Source: Owenia fusiformis
Taxonomy: Eukaryota > Annelida > Polychaeta > Sabellida > Oweniidae
DNA: 64,000 nucleotides
Reading direction: 5' to 3'
NCBI GenBank assembly: GCA_903813345.2
Contig: CAIIXF020000002.1
Coordinates: 11,988,150 to 12,052,149, forward strand
Shown one piece after another: positions 46,016-59,363 of this stretch. Position 1 is the first letter of the stretch. Every line of letters begins with the position of its first letter. A model generated the notes under the pieces. It saw only the letters and a list, made by a program, of their open reading frames with translations, did not search any database and was not told where the DNA came from. Position numbers and translations under genes: made by a program.

Positions 46016-49000
46016 TATTGTATTGTATTGTATTGTATTGTATAGTTTTGTATTGTTTTGTTTTGTATTGTATTGTATTTCGTTGACCAGTACTTACTCA
46101 GTAATGATTCAATTTTAAAGTTGACTTCAAGTACTACTCCAGATCTAAATTTTGAAGGTCTGAAGTCTTGTGTTCATTTTAGCTACAGTTGTAGATTGAA
46201 GGGTCTTTTCTTTTGGGTTTTCATGTTAAAATTGTGGGCTTAGTTTACGGGGTTTCTTTCTTTTTAATTGAACCATCGCTGATCTTTTCCTTAAATGTAC
46301 TTTCAGGTGCAGTCCTCTTGCCTTGGAGAGAACAGAAAGAACCACAAAGGGAAAACCACAGAGAATCTACAATTTGTGCTACCTACCTGCAGCATTTGTG
46401 ATCTACATACCTCTTGCCTTGGAGAGAACAAAAAGAAACACAAAAGGAAAACCACAGAGAATGTGCAATTTGTGCTACCTATCTGCAGCATTTATATCTA
46501 CATACCATCTTGTTAAAGGTACTGTAACACATAATCAGTTCTATCATTTGATGATTTTGCTCTCTGGTTCAGTACAGTTATTCCACAACGACACATTTTT
46601 CAATTGTTGGGATTCTAATCCCATTGTTGGCACATGTATGTTTGGCAAACATTTTTTCTTAGAAATACACTAAAAGAGGACTGCCTTGATTTCACTTAAT
46701 GTACAGATGTACCATGAAGCCATGTTTCATTATTTTCACATGTGGTCTGTGTTCTTAAAGAATATACATATGCTCAACTATTCCATTCTTCCTACAGAGT
46801 TACATCTGCCCAAGCAGTTAGTTGACTTGATGATATAAATCTTGAGCCAGGAGGGGTATAAGGCTATGACAGATTTACTAGAGTCAATGAAAGGAATGTC
46901 TTTGCATTCCCTCCTCCGCTTGCATTGGAAGTGACTCGACCAAGTTGCATCCTTGTATTTTTCATTTTCTTATCTTGTATCTTTCAGGTACAACTATGAG
47001 AGAGATGCAGCAAACACACCAAGTTAGGGCGATAGCTGGATCAGTCTTTCGACAACTTTGAGCCATCAGGTCCGGTCCACGTAAACAGTATCATGGGCGA
47101 GAGGTGTTCGTGTTCCTGTCACCAAAGCACCAAAGTAAGTACATTTTTTTTTCTATTCAATTATTACAACAGGTTAGTTCCTCTGTTTTCAGGTTCCCTT
47201 TCAGCTTGGAGATGAGGAGCCCGATGACCAACGACACAACCGAGACAACAGCTGCGTTCCTGCTACCTAAGTTAAGTATTCCTTCCTGGTTTTGCATAGG
47301 GATGGGGGGCGCCTCCCAGTTTGATATTTACTTGTGGACTTTTGTTGGCCGACCCATATTTTTGGTGGAGAAACTTGGACTCTAAGGTAAAGTGGGAGGG
47401 GGGTGGTTGGGTTTCCGGGGGGATAGAGTTCATGTTTCAAAATCAAAAATATGGAAGTCTACTGGTTTATATCAAATTGGGAGAAATAAATTTTATCTTT
47501 TGTAATATTCTGTAAATTTTTAGTAGTGTAGTGTAAAGTATAGTGTAAAGTTTTATTTAAAGTTTTTATGTAAAGTTTTATGTAAAATAACAACTACTAC
47601 AACATGTTTTATCTATTTGTAGCACAGATGGTGAAGTCCCTGCGAAAAGACGGTCCTGTTGGAATCACATTTTTTCCACGAGGGGACTAGGTCAAGTTTC
47701 CAGGACTTACAGTAGATGTCGCATTTTGACCAGTTTTATCTCTTGCAATCAGTTGCATCCCATTAGAAGGGGGGGGGGGGGAACTCCCAGTACTATTCCA
47801 GTTTTCCTGCGGAATAACAGTCCTGTTGAAATCACATTTGTCTCCATTAGGGGACTAGGTTGAGTTTCAAGGACCTACCGTAGATGTCGCTCTGACCAGT
47901 TTTTATCTCTTGCAATCAATTGCATCCCATTAGCAGGGGGGGGACTCCCAGTACTCTTCCAGTTTTCCTGCGGAAAGACAGTCCTGTTGAAATCACATTT
48001 GTCTCCATTAGGGGACTAGGTTGAGTTTCAAGGACTTACCGTAGATGTCGCTTTTGACCAGTTTTCATCTCTTGCAATCAGTTGCATCCCATTAGCAGGG
48101 GGGGGGGAACTCCCAGTACTATTCCAGTTTTCGTGCGGAAGGACGGTCCTGTTGAAATCACATTTGTCTCCATTAGGGGACTAGGTTGAGTTTCAAGGAC
48201 CTACCGTACATGTCGCTCTGACCAGTTTTTATCTCTTGCAATCAATTGCATCCCATTAGCAGGGGGGGACTCCCAGTACTCTTCCAGTTTTCCTGCGGAA
48301 AGACAGTCCTGTTGAAATCACATTTGTCTCCATTAGGGGACTAGGTTGAGTTTCAAGGACTTACCGTAGATGTCGCTTTTGACCAGTTTTCATCTCTTGC
48401 AGTCAGTTGCATCCCATTAGCAGGGGGGGGGGAACTCCCAGTACTATTCCAGTTTTCGTGCGGAAGGACGGTCCTGTTGAAATCACATTTGTCTCCATTA
48501 GGGGACTAGGTTGAGTTTCAAGGACCTACCGTACATGTCGCTCTGACCAGTTTTTATCTCTTGCAATCAATTGCATCCCATTAGCAGGGGGGGGGAATTC
48601 CTAGTACTCTTCCAGTTTTCCTGCGGAAAGACAGTCCTGTTGAAATCACATTTGTCTCCATTAGGGGACTAGGTTGAGTTTCAAGGACTTACCGTAGATG
48701 TCGCTTTTGACCAGTTTTCATCTCTTGCAATCAGTTGCATCCCATTAGCAGGGGGGGGGGAACTCCCAGTACTATTCCAGTTTTCGTGCGGAAGGACGGT
48801 CCTGTTGAAATCACATTTGTCTCCATTAGGGGACTAGGTTGAGTTTCAAGGACCTACCGTACATGTCGCTCTGACCAGTTTTTATCTCTTGCAATCAATT
48901 GCATCCCATTAGCAGGGGGGGGGACTCCCAGTACTCTTCCAGTTTTCCTGCGGAAAGACAGTCCTGTTGAAATCACATTTGTCTCCATTAGGGGACTAGG

Positions 49001-49608
49001 TTGAGTTTCAAGGACTTACAGTAGATGTCGCATTTTGACCAGTATTATCTCTTGCAATCAGTTGCATCCCATTAGCAGGGGGGGGGAACTCCCAGTAGTT
49101 TTTCAGTTTTCCTGCAGAAAGACAGTCCTGTTGAAATCACATTTGTCTCCATTAGGAGACTAGGTTGAGTTTCAAGGACTTACTGTAGATGTCGCTTTTG
49201 ACCAGTTTTTATCTCTTGCAATCAGTTGCATCCCATTAGCAGGGGGCTGCTCCCAGTACTATTCTAGTTTTTCTTGGGGGGAAGTCAAACAACCAGACAA
49301 CCAACCAGACAACCAACCAACCAACTTACCGAACATCCAACCGACCAACCAATGACCCAATAGGCTTAATCTATTAACTAACTTACTTACTAACCAACCA
49401 ACTAACCAACCAACTAACCAACCAGACAACCACCAGACCACCCAATAGGTTAAAACTAACCAACCAACTAACTAATTAATCAACAAACTAATCAACACTC
49501 CATCCAACGAACCAAACAACCAACGAACCAGACAAGCAACGAACCAGACAAGCAACGAACCAGACAAGCAACGAACCAGATGACCAAGATCATGGATCTA
49601 GTGCTTAG
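46016..49608 (+). repeat. macrosatellite unit 10 (3593 bp, beta, internal array expanded)
   Basis: Five TATTG, segment A at 46307-46518, internal array 47653-49272 with ten monomers: one extra A/B dimer. One monomer has the private GGAATTCCTAGTACTC. Segment E has lost 8 bp near 47260, which shifts its frame. Confidence 0.97.
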
Positions 49609-52600
49609 TATTGTATTGTATTGTATTGTATTGTATTGTATAGTTTTGTATTGTTTTGTTTTGTATTGTATTGTATTTCGTTGACCAGTACTTACTCAGT
49701 AATGATTCAATTTTAAAGTTGACTTCAAGTACTACTCCAGATCTAAATTTTGAAGGTCTGAAGTCTTGTGTTCATTTTAGCTACAGTTGTAGATTGAAGG
49801 GTCTTTTCTTTTGGGTTTTCATGTTAAAATTGTGGGCTTAGTTTCGGGGTTTCTTTCTTTTTAATTGAACCATCGCTGATCTTTTCCTTAAATGTACTTT
49901 CAGGTGCAGTCCTCTTGCCTTGGAGAGAACAGAAAGAACCACAAAGGGAAAACCACAGAGAATCTACAATTTGTGCTACCTACCTGCAGCATTTGTGATC
50001 TACATACCTCTTGCCTTGGAGAGAACAAAAAGAAACACAAAAGGAAAACCACAGAGAATGTGCAATTTGTGCTACCTATCTGCAGCATTTATATCTACAT
50101 ACCATCTTGTTAAAGGTACTGTAACACATAATCAGTTCTATCATTTGATGATTTTGCTCTCTGGTTCAGTACAGTTATTCCACAACGACACATTTTTCAA
50201 TTGTTGGGATTCTAATCCCATTGTTGGCACATGTATGTTTGGCAAACATTTTTTCTTAGAAATACACTAAAAGAGGACTGCCTTGATTTCACTTAATGTA
50301 CAGATGTACCATGAAGCCATGTTTCATTATTTTCACATGTGGTCTGTGTTCTTAAAGAATATACATATGCTCAACTATTCCATTCTTCCTACAGAGTTAC
50401 ATCTGCCCAAGCAGTTAGTTGACTTGATGATATAAATCTTGAGCCAGGAGGGGTATAAGGCTATGACAGATTTACTAGAGTCAATGAAAGGAATGTCTTT
50501 GCATTCCCTCCTCCGCTTGCATTGGAAGTGACTCGACCAAGTTGCATCCTTGTATTTTTCATTTTCTTATCTTGTATCTTTCAGGTACAACTATGAGAGA
50601 GATGCAGCAAACACACCAAGTTAGGGCGATAGCTGGATCAGTCTTTCGACAACTTTGAGCCATCAGGTCCGGTCCACGTAAACAGTATCATGGGCGAGAG
50701 GTGTTCGTGTTCCTGTCACCAAAGCACCAAAGTAAGTACTTTTTTTTTCTATTCAATTATTACAACAGGTTAGTTCCTCTGTTTTCAGGTTCCCTTTCAG
50801 CTTGGAGATGAGGAGCCCGATGACCAACGACACAACCGAGACAACAGCTGCGTTCCTGTGTTCCTGCTACCTAAGTTAAGTATTCCTTCCTGGTTTTGCA
50901 TAGGGATGGGGGGCGCCTCCCAGTTTGATATTTACTTGTGGACTTTTGTTGGCCGACCCATATTTTTGGTGGAGAAACTTGGACTCTAAGGTAAAGTGGG
51001 AGGGGGGTGGTTGGGTTTCCGGGGGGATAGAGTTCATGTTTCAAAATCAAAAATATGGAAGTCTACTGGTTTATATCAAATTGGGAGAAATAAATTTTAT
51101 CTTTTGTAATATTCTGTAAATTTTTAGTAGTGTAGTGTAAAGTATAGTGTAAAGTTTTATGTAAAGTTTTATGTAAAATAACAACTACTACAACATGTTT
51201 TATCTATTTGTAGCACAGATGGTGAAGTCCCTGCGAAAAGACGGTCCTGTTGGAATCCCATTTTTTCCACGAGGGGACTAGGTCAAGTTTCCAGGACTTA
51301 CAGTAGATGTCGCATTTTGACCAGTTTTATCTCTTGCAATCAGTTGCATCCCATTAGAAGGGGGGGGGGAACTCCCAGTACTATTCCAGTTTTCCTGCGG
51401 AATAACAGTCCTGTTGAAATCACATTTGTCTCCATTAGGGGACTAGGTTGAGTTTCAAGGACCTACCGTACATGTCGCTCTGACCAGTTTTTATCTCTTG
51501 CAATCAATTGCATCCCATTAGCAGGGGCGAGGGGGACTCCCAGTACTCTTCCAGTTTTCCTGCGGAAAGACAGTCCTGTTAAAATCACATTTGTCTCCAT
51601 TAGGGGACTAGGTTGAGTTTCAAAGACTTACCGTAGATGTCGCTTTTGACCAGTTTTCATCTCTTGCAATCAGTTGCATCCCATTAGCAGGGGGGGGAAC
51701 TCCCAGTACTATTCCAGTTTTCGTGCGGAAGGACGGTCCTGTTGAAATCACATTTGTCTCCATTAGGGGACTAGGTTGAGTTTCAAGGACCTACCGTACA
51801 TGTCGCTCTGACCAGTTTTTATCTCTTGCAATCAATTGCATCCCATTAGCAGGGGGGGGGGACTCCCAGTACTCTTCCAGTTTTCCTGCGGAAAGACAGT
51901 CCTGTTGAAATCACATTTGTCTCCATTAGGGGACTAGGTTGAGTTTCAAGGACTTACCGTAGATGTCGCTTTTGACCAGTTTTCATCTCTTGCAATCAGT
52001 TGCATCCCATTAGCAGTGGGGGGGGGAACTCCCAGTACTATTCCAGTTTTCGTGCGGAAGGACGGTCCTGTTGAAATCACATTTGTCTCCATTAGGGGAC
52101 TAGGTTGAGTTTCAAGGACCTACCGTACATGTCGCTCTGACCAGTTTTTATCTCTTGCAATCAATTGCATCCCATTAGCAGGGGGGGGGACTCCCAGTAC
52201 TCTTCCAGTTTTCCTGCGGAAAGACAGTCCTGTTGAAATCACATTTGTCTCCATTAGGGGACTAGGTTGAGTTTCAAGGACTTACAGTAGATGTCGCATT
52301 TTGACCAGTATTATCTCTTGCAATCAGTTGCATCCCATTAGCAGGGGGGGGGGGAACTCCCAGTAGTTTTTCAGTTTTCCTGCAGAAAGACAGTCCTGTT
52401 GAAATCACATTTGTCTCCATTAGGAGACTAGGTTGAGTTTCAAGGACTTACTGTAGATGTCGCTTTTGACCAGTTTTTATCTCTTGCAATCAGTTGCATC
52501 CCATTAGCAGGGGGCTGCTCCCAGTACTATTCTAGTTTTTCTTGGGGGGAAGTCAAACAACCAGACAACCAACCAGACAACCAACCAACCAACTTACCGA

Positions 52601-52844
52601 CCATCCAACCGACCAACCAATGACCCAATAGGCTTAATCTATTAACTAACTTACTTACTAACCAACCAACTAACCAACCAACTAACCAACCAGACAACCA
52701 CCAGACCACCCAATAGGTTAAAACTAACCAACCAACTAACTAATTAATCAACAAACTAATCAACACTCCATCCAACGAACCAAACAACCAACGAACCAGA
52801 CAAGCAACGAACCAGATGACCAAGATCATGGATCTAGTGCTTAG
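49609..52844 (+). repeat. macrosatellite unit 11 (3236 bp, alpha)
   Basis: Six TATTG, segment A at 49904-50115, internal array 51244-52540 (8 monomers). Only one ACAAGCAACGAACCAG repeat instead of three. One G-run is interrupted (GGGGCGAGGGGG). GGAATCCCAT is shared with units 6 and 12. Confidence 0.97.
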
Positions 52845-55800
52845 TATTGTATTGTATTGTATTGTATTGTATAGTTTTGTATTGTTTTGTTTTGTATTGT
52901 ATTGTATTTCGTTGACCAGTACTTACTCAGTAATGATTCAATTTTAAAGTTGACTTCAAGTACTACTCCAGATCTAAATTTTGAAGGTCTGAAGTCTTGT
53001 GTTCATTTTAGCTACAGTTGTAGATTGAAGGGTCTTTTCTTTTGGGTTTTCATGTTAAAATTGTGGGCTTAGTTTCGGGGTTTCTTTCTTTTTAATTGAA
53101 CCATCGCTGATCTTTTCCTTAAATGTACTTTCAGGTGCAGTCCTCTTGCCTTGGAGAGAACAGAAAGAACCACAAAGGGAAAACCACAGAGAATCTACAA
53201 TTTGTGCTACCTACCTGCAGCATTTGTGATCTACATACCTCTTGCCTTGGAGAGAACAAAAAGAAACACAAAAGGAAAACCACAGAGAATGTGCAATTTG
53301 TGCTACCTATCTGCAGCATTTATATCTACATACCATCTTGTTAAAGGTACTGTAACACATAATCAGTTCTATCATTTGATGATTTTGCTCTCTGGTTCAG
53401 TACAGTTATTCCACAACGACACATTTTTCAATTGTTGGGATTCTAATCCCATTGTTGGCACATGTATGTTTGGCAAACATTTTTTCTTAGAAATACACTA
53501 AAAGAGGACTGCCTTGATTTCACTTAATGTACAGATGTACCATGAAGCCATGTTTCATTATTTTCACATGTGGTCTGTGTTCTTAAAGAATATACATATG
53601 CTCAACTATTCCATTCTTCCTACAGAGTTACATCTGCCCAAGCAGTTAGTTGACTTGATGATATAAATCTTGAGCCAGGAGGGGTATAAGGCTATGACAG
53701 ATTTACTAGAGTCAATGAAAGGAATGTCTTTGCATTCCCTCCTCCGCTTGCATTGGAAGTGACTCGACCAAGTTGCATCCTTGTATTTTTCATTTTCTTA
53801 TCTTGTATCTTTCAGGTACAACTATGAGAGAGATGCAGCAAACACACCAAGTTAGGGCGATAGCTGGATCAGTCTTTCGACAACTTTGAGCCATCAGGTC
53901 CGGTCCACGTAAACAGTATCATGGGCGAGAGGTGTTCGTGTTCCTGTCACCAAAGCACCAAAGTAAGTACTTTTTTTTTCTATTCAATTATTACAACAGG
54001 TTAGTTCCTCTGTTTTCAGGTTCCCTTTCAGCTTGGAGATGAGGAGCCCGATGACCAACGACACAACCGAGACAACAGCTGCGTTCCTGTGTTCCTGCTA
54101 CCTAAGTTAAGTATTCCTTCCTGGTTTTGCATAGGGATGGGGGGCGCCTCCCAGTTTGATATTTACTTGTGGACTTTTGTTGGCCGACCCATATTTTTGG
54201 TGGAGAAACTTGGACTCTAAGGTAAAGTGGGAGGGGGGTGGTTGGGTTTCCGGGGGGATAGAGTTCATGTTTCAAAATCAAAAATATGGAAGTCTACTGG
54301 TTTATATCAAATTGGGAGAAATAAATTTTATCTTTTGTAATATTCTGTAAATTTTTAGTAGTGTAGTGTAAAGTATAGTGTAAAGTTTTATGTAAAGTTT
54401 TATGTAAAATAACAACTACTACAACATGTTTTATCTATTTGTAGCACAGATGGTGAAGTCCCTGCGAAAAGACGGTCCTGTTGGAATCCCATTTTTTCCA
54501 CGAGGGGACTAGGTCAAGTTTCCAGGACTTACAGTAGATGTCGCATTTTGACCAGTTTTATCTCTTGCAATCAGTTGCATCCCATTAGAAGGGGGGGGGG
54601 GAACTCCCAGTACTATTCCAGTTTTCCTGCGGAATAACAGTCCTGTTGAAATCACATTTGTCTCCATTAGGGGACTAGGTTGAGTTTCAAGGACCTACCG
54701 TACATGTCGCTCTGACCAGTTTTTATCTCTTGCAATCAATTGCATCCCATTAGCAGGGGGGGGGGACTCCCAGTACTCTTCCAGTTTTCCTGCGGAAAGA
54801 CAGTCCTGTTGAAATCACATTTGTCTCCATTAGGGGACTAGGTTGAGTTTCAAGGACTTACCGTAGATGTCGCTTTTGACCAGTTTTCATCTCTTGCAAT
54901 CAGTTGCATCCCATTAGCAAGGGGGGGGGAACTCCCAGTACTATTCCAGTTTTCGTGCGGAAGGACGGTCCTGTTGAAATCACATTTGTCTCCATTAGGG
55001 GACTAGGTTGAGTTTCAAGGACCTACCGTACATGTCGCTCTGACCAGTTTTTATCTCTTGCAATCAATTGCATCCCATTAGCAGGGGGGGACTCCCAGTA
55101 CTCTTCCAGTTTTCCTGCGGAAAGACAGTCCTGTTGAAATCACATTTGTCTCCATTAGGGGACTAGGTTGAGTTTCAAGGACTTACCGTAGATGTCGCTT
55201 TTGACCAGCTTTCATCTCTTGCAATCAGTTGCATCCCATTAGCAGGGGGGGGGGGAACTCCCAGTACTATTCCAGTTTTCGTGCGGAAGGACGGTCCTGT
55301 TGAAATCACATTTGTCTCCATTAGGGGACTAGGTTGAGTTTCAAGGACCTACCGTACATGTCGCTCTGACCAGTTTTTATCTCTTGCAATCAATTGCATC
55401 CCATTAGCAGGGGGGGGGGGACTCCCAGTACTCTTCCAGTTTTCCTGCGGAAAGACAGTCCTGTTGAAATCACATTTGTCTCCATTAGGGGACTAGGTTG
55501 AGTTTCAAGGACTTACAGTAGATGTCGCATTTTGACCAGTATTATCTCTTGCAATCAGTTGCATCCCATTAGCAGGGGGGGGAACTCCCAGTAGTTTTTC
55601 AGTTTTCCTGCAGAAAGACAGTCCTGTTGAAATCACATTTGTCTCCATTAGGAGACTAGGTTGAGTTTCAAGGACTTACTGTAGATGTCGCTTTTGACCA
55701 GTTTTTATCTCTTGCAATCAGTTGCATCCCATTAGCAGGGGGCTGCTCCCAGTACTATTCTAGTTTTTCTTGGGGGGAAGTCAAACAACCAGACAACCAA

Positions 55801-56104
55801 CCAGACAACCAACCAACCAACTTACCGAACATCCAACCGACCAACCAATGACCCAATAGGCTTAATCTATTAACTAACTTACTTACTAACCAACCAACTA
55901 ACCAACCAACTAACCAACCAGACAACCACCAGACCACCCAATAGGTTAAAACTAACCAACCAACTAACTAATTAATCAACAAACTAATCAACACTCCATC
56001 CAACGAACCAAACAACCAACGAACCAGACAAGCAACGAACCAGACAAGCAACGAACCAGACAAGCAACGAACCAGAAGACCAAGATCATGGATCTAGTGC
56101 TTAG
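52845..56104 (+). repeat. macrosatellite unit 12 (3260 bp, alpha)
   Basis: Five TATTG, segment A at 53135-53346, internal array 54475-55768 (8 monomers). GGAATCCCAT in segment G as in unit 11. Confidence 0.97.
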
Positions 56105-59100
56105 TATTGTATTGTATTGTATTGTATTGTATTGTATAGTTTTGTATTGTTTTGTTTTGTATTGTATTGTATTTCGTTGACCAGTACTTACTCAGTAATG
56201 ATTCAATTTTAAAGTTGACTTCAAGTACTACTCCAGATCTAAATTTTGAAGGTCTGAAGTCTTGTGTTCATTTTAGCTACAGTTGTAGATTGAAGGGTCT
56301 TTTCTTTTGGGTTTTCATGTTAAAATTGTGGGCTTAGTTTCGGGGTTTCTTTCTTTTTAATTGAACCATCGCTGATCTTTTCCTTAAATGTACTTTCAGG
56401 TGCAGTCCTCTTGCCTTGGAGAGAACAGAAAGAACCACAAAGGGAAAACCACAGAGAATCTACAATTTGTGCTACCTACCTGCAGCATATGTGATCTACA
56501 TACCTCTTGCCTTGGAGAGAACAAAAAGAAACACAAAAGGAAAACCACAGAGAATGTGCAATTTGTGCTACCTATCTGCAGCATTTATATCTACATACCA
56601 TCTTGTTAAAGGTACTGTAACACATAATCAGTTCTATCATTTGATGATTTTGCTCTCTGGTTCAGTACAGTTATTCCACAACGACACATTTTTCAATTGT
56701 TGGGATTCTAATCCCATTGTTGGCACATGTATGTTTGGCAAACATTTTTTCTTAGAAATACACTAAAAGAGGACTGCCTTGATTTCACTTAATGTACAGA
56801 TGTACCATGAAGCCATGTTTCATTATTTTCACATGTGGTCTGTGTTCTTAAAGAATATACATATGCTCAACTATTCCATTCTTCCTACAGAGTTACATCT
56901 GCCCAAGCAGTTAGTTGACTTGATGATATAAATCTTGAGCCAGGAGGGGTATAAGGCTATGACAGATTTACTAGAGTCAATGAAAGGAATGTCTTTGCAT
57001 TCCCTCCTCCGCTTGCATTGGAAGTGACTCGACCAAGTTGCATCCTTGTATTTTTCATTTTCTTATCTTGTATCTTTCAGGTACAACTATGAGAGAGATG
57101 CAGCAAACACACCAAGTTAGGGCGATAGCTGGATCAGTCTTTCGACAACTTTGAGCCATCAGGTCCGGTCCACGTAAACAGTATCATGGGCGAGAGGTGT
57201 TCGTGTTCCTGTCACCAAAGCACCAAAGTAAGTACTTTTTTTTTTCTATTCAATTATTACAACAGGTTAGTTCCTCTGTTTTCAGGTTCCCTTTCAGCTT
57301 GGAGATGAGGAGCCCGATGACCAACGACACAACCGAGACAACAGCTGCGTTCCTGCGTTCCTGCTACCTAAGTTAAGTATTCCTTCCTGGTTTTGCATAG
57401 GGATGGGGGGCGCCTCCCAGTTTGATATTTACTTGTGGACTTTTGTTGGCCGACCCATATTTTTGGTGGAGAAACTTGGACTCTAAGGTAAAGTGGGAGG
57501 GGGGTGGTTGGGTTTCCGGGGGGATAGAGTTCATGTTTCAAAATCAAAAATATGGAAGTCTACTGGTTTATATCAAATTGGGAGAAATAAATTTTATCTT
57601 TTGTAATATTCTGTAAATTTTTAGTAGTGTAGTGTAAAGTATAGTGTAAAGTTTTATTTAAAGTTTTTATGTAAAGTTTTATGTAAAATAACAACTACTA
57701 CAACATGTTTTATCTATTTGTAGCACAGATGGTGAAGTCCCTGCGAAAAGACGGTCCTGTTGGAATCACATTTTTTCCACGAGGGGACTAGGTCAAGTTT
57801 CCAGGACTTACAGTAGATGTCGCATTTTGACCAGTTTTATCTCTTGCAATCAGTTGCATCCCATTAGAAGGGGGGGAACTCCCAGTACTATTCCAGTTTT
57901 CCTGCGGAATAACAGTCCTGTTGAAATCACATTTGTCTCCATTAGGGGACTAGGTTGAGTTTCAAGGACCTACCGTACATGTCGCTCTGACCAGTTTTTA
58001 TCTCTTGCAATCAATTGCATCCCATTAGCAGGGGGGGGGACTCCCAGTACTCTTCCAGTTTTCCTGCGGAAAGACAGTCCTGTTGAAATCACATTTGTCT
58101 CCATTAGGGGACTAGGTTGAGTTTCAAGGACTTACCGTAGATGTCGCTTTTGACCAGTTTTCATCTCTTGCAATCAGTTGCATCCCATTAGCAAGGGGGG
58201 GGGGGAACTCCCAGTACTATTCCAGTTTTCGTGCGGAAGGACGGTCCTGTTGAAATCACATTTGTCTCCATTAGGGGACTAGGTTGAGTTTCAAGGACCT
58301 ACCGTACATGTCGCTCTGACCAGTTTTTATCTCTTGCAATCAATTGCATCCCATTAGCAGGGGGGACTCCCAGTACTCTTCCAGTTTTCCTGCGGAAAGA
58401 CAGTCCTGTTGAAATCACATTTGTCTCCATTAGGGGACTAGGTTGAGTTTCAAGGACTTACCGTAGATGTCGCTTTTGACCAGTTTTCATCTCTTGCAAT
58501 CAGTTGCATCCCATTAGCAGGGGGGGGGAACTCCCAGTACTATTCCAGTTTTCGTGCGGAAGGACGGTCCTGTTGAAATCACATTTGTCTCCATTAGGGG
58601 ACTAGGTTGAGTTTCAAGGACCTACCGTACATGTCGCTCTGACCAGTTTTTATCTCTTGCAATCAATTGCATCCCATTAGCAGGGGGGGGACTCCCAGTA
58701 CTCTTCCAGTTTTCCTGCGGAAAGACAGTCCTGTTGAAATCACATTTGTCTCCATTAGGGGACTAGGTTGAGTTTCAAGGACTTACAGTAGATGTCGCAT
58801 TTTGACCAGTATTATCTCTTGCAATCAGTTGCATCCCATTAGCAGGGGGGGGGGACTCCCAGTAGTTTTTCAGTTTTCCTGCAGAAAGACAGTCCTGTTG
58901 AAATCACATTTGTCTCCATTAGGAGACTAGGTTGAGTTTCAAGGACTTACTGTAGATGTCGCTTTTGACCAGTTTTTATCTCTTGCAATCAGTTGCATCC
59001 CATTAGCAGGGGGCTGCTCCCAGTACTATTCTAGTTTTTCTTGGGGGGAAGTCAAACAACCAGACAACCAACCAGACAACCAACCAACCAACTTACCGAA

Positions 59101-59363
59101 CATCCAACCGACCAACCAATGACCCAATAGGCTTAATCTATTAACTAACTTACTTACTAACCAACCAACTAACCAACCAGACAACCACCAGACCACCCAA
59201 TAGGTTAAAACTAACCAACCAACTAACTAATTAATCAACAAACTAATCAACACTCCATCCAACGAACCAAACAACCAACGAACCAGACAAGCAACGAACC
59301 AGACAAGCAACGAACCAGACAAGCAACGAACCAGATGACCAAGATCATGGATCTAGTGCTTAG
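56105..59363 (+). repeat. macrosatellite unit 13 (3259 bp, beta)
   Basis: Six TATTG, segment A at 56400-56611 with GCATATGTG as in unit 5, internal array 57754-59039 (8 monomers). The CCAAC stretch has lost a 12-bp repeat as in unit 9. Confidence 0.97.
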
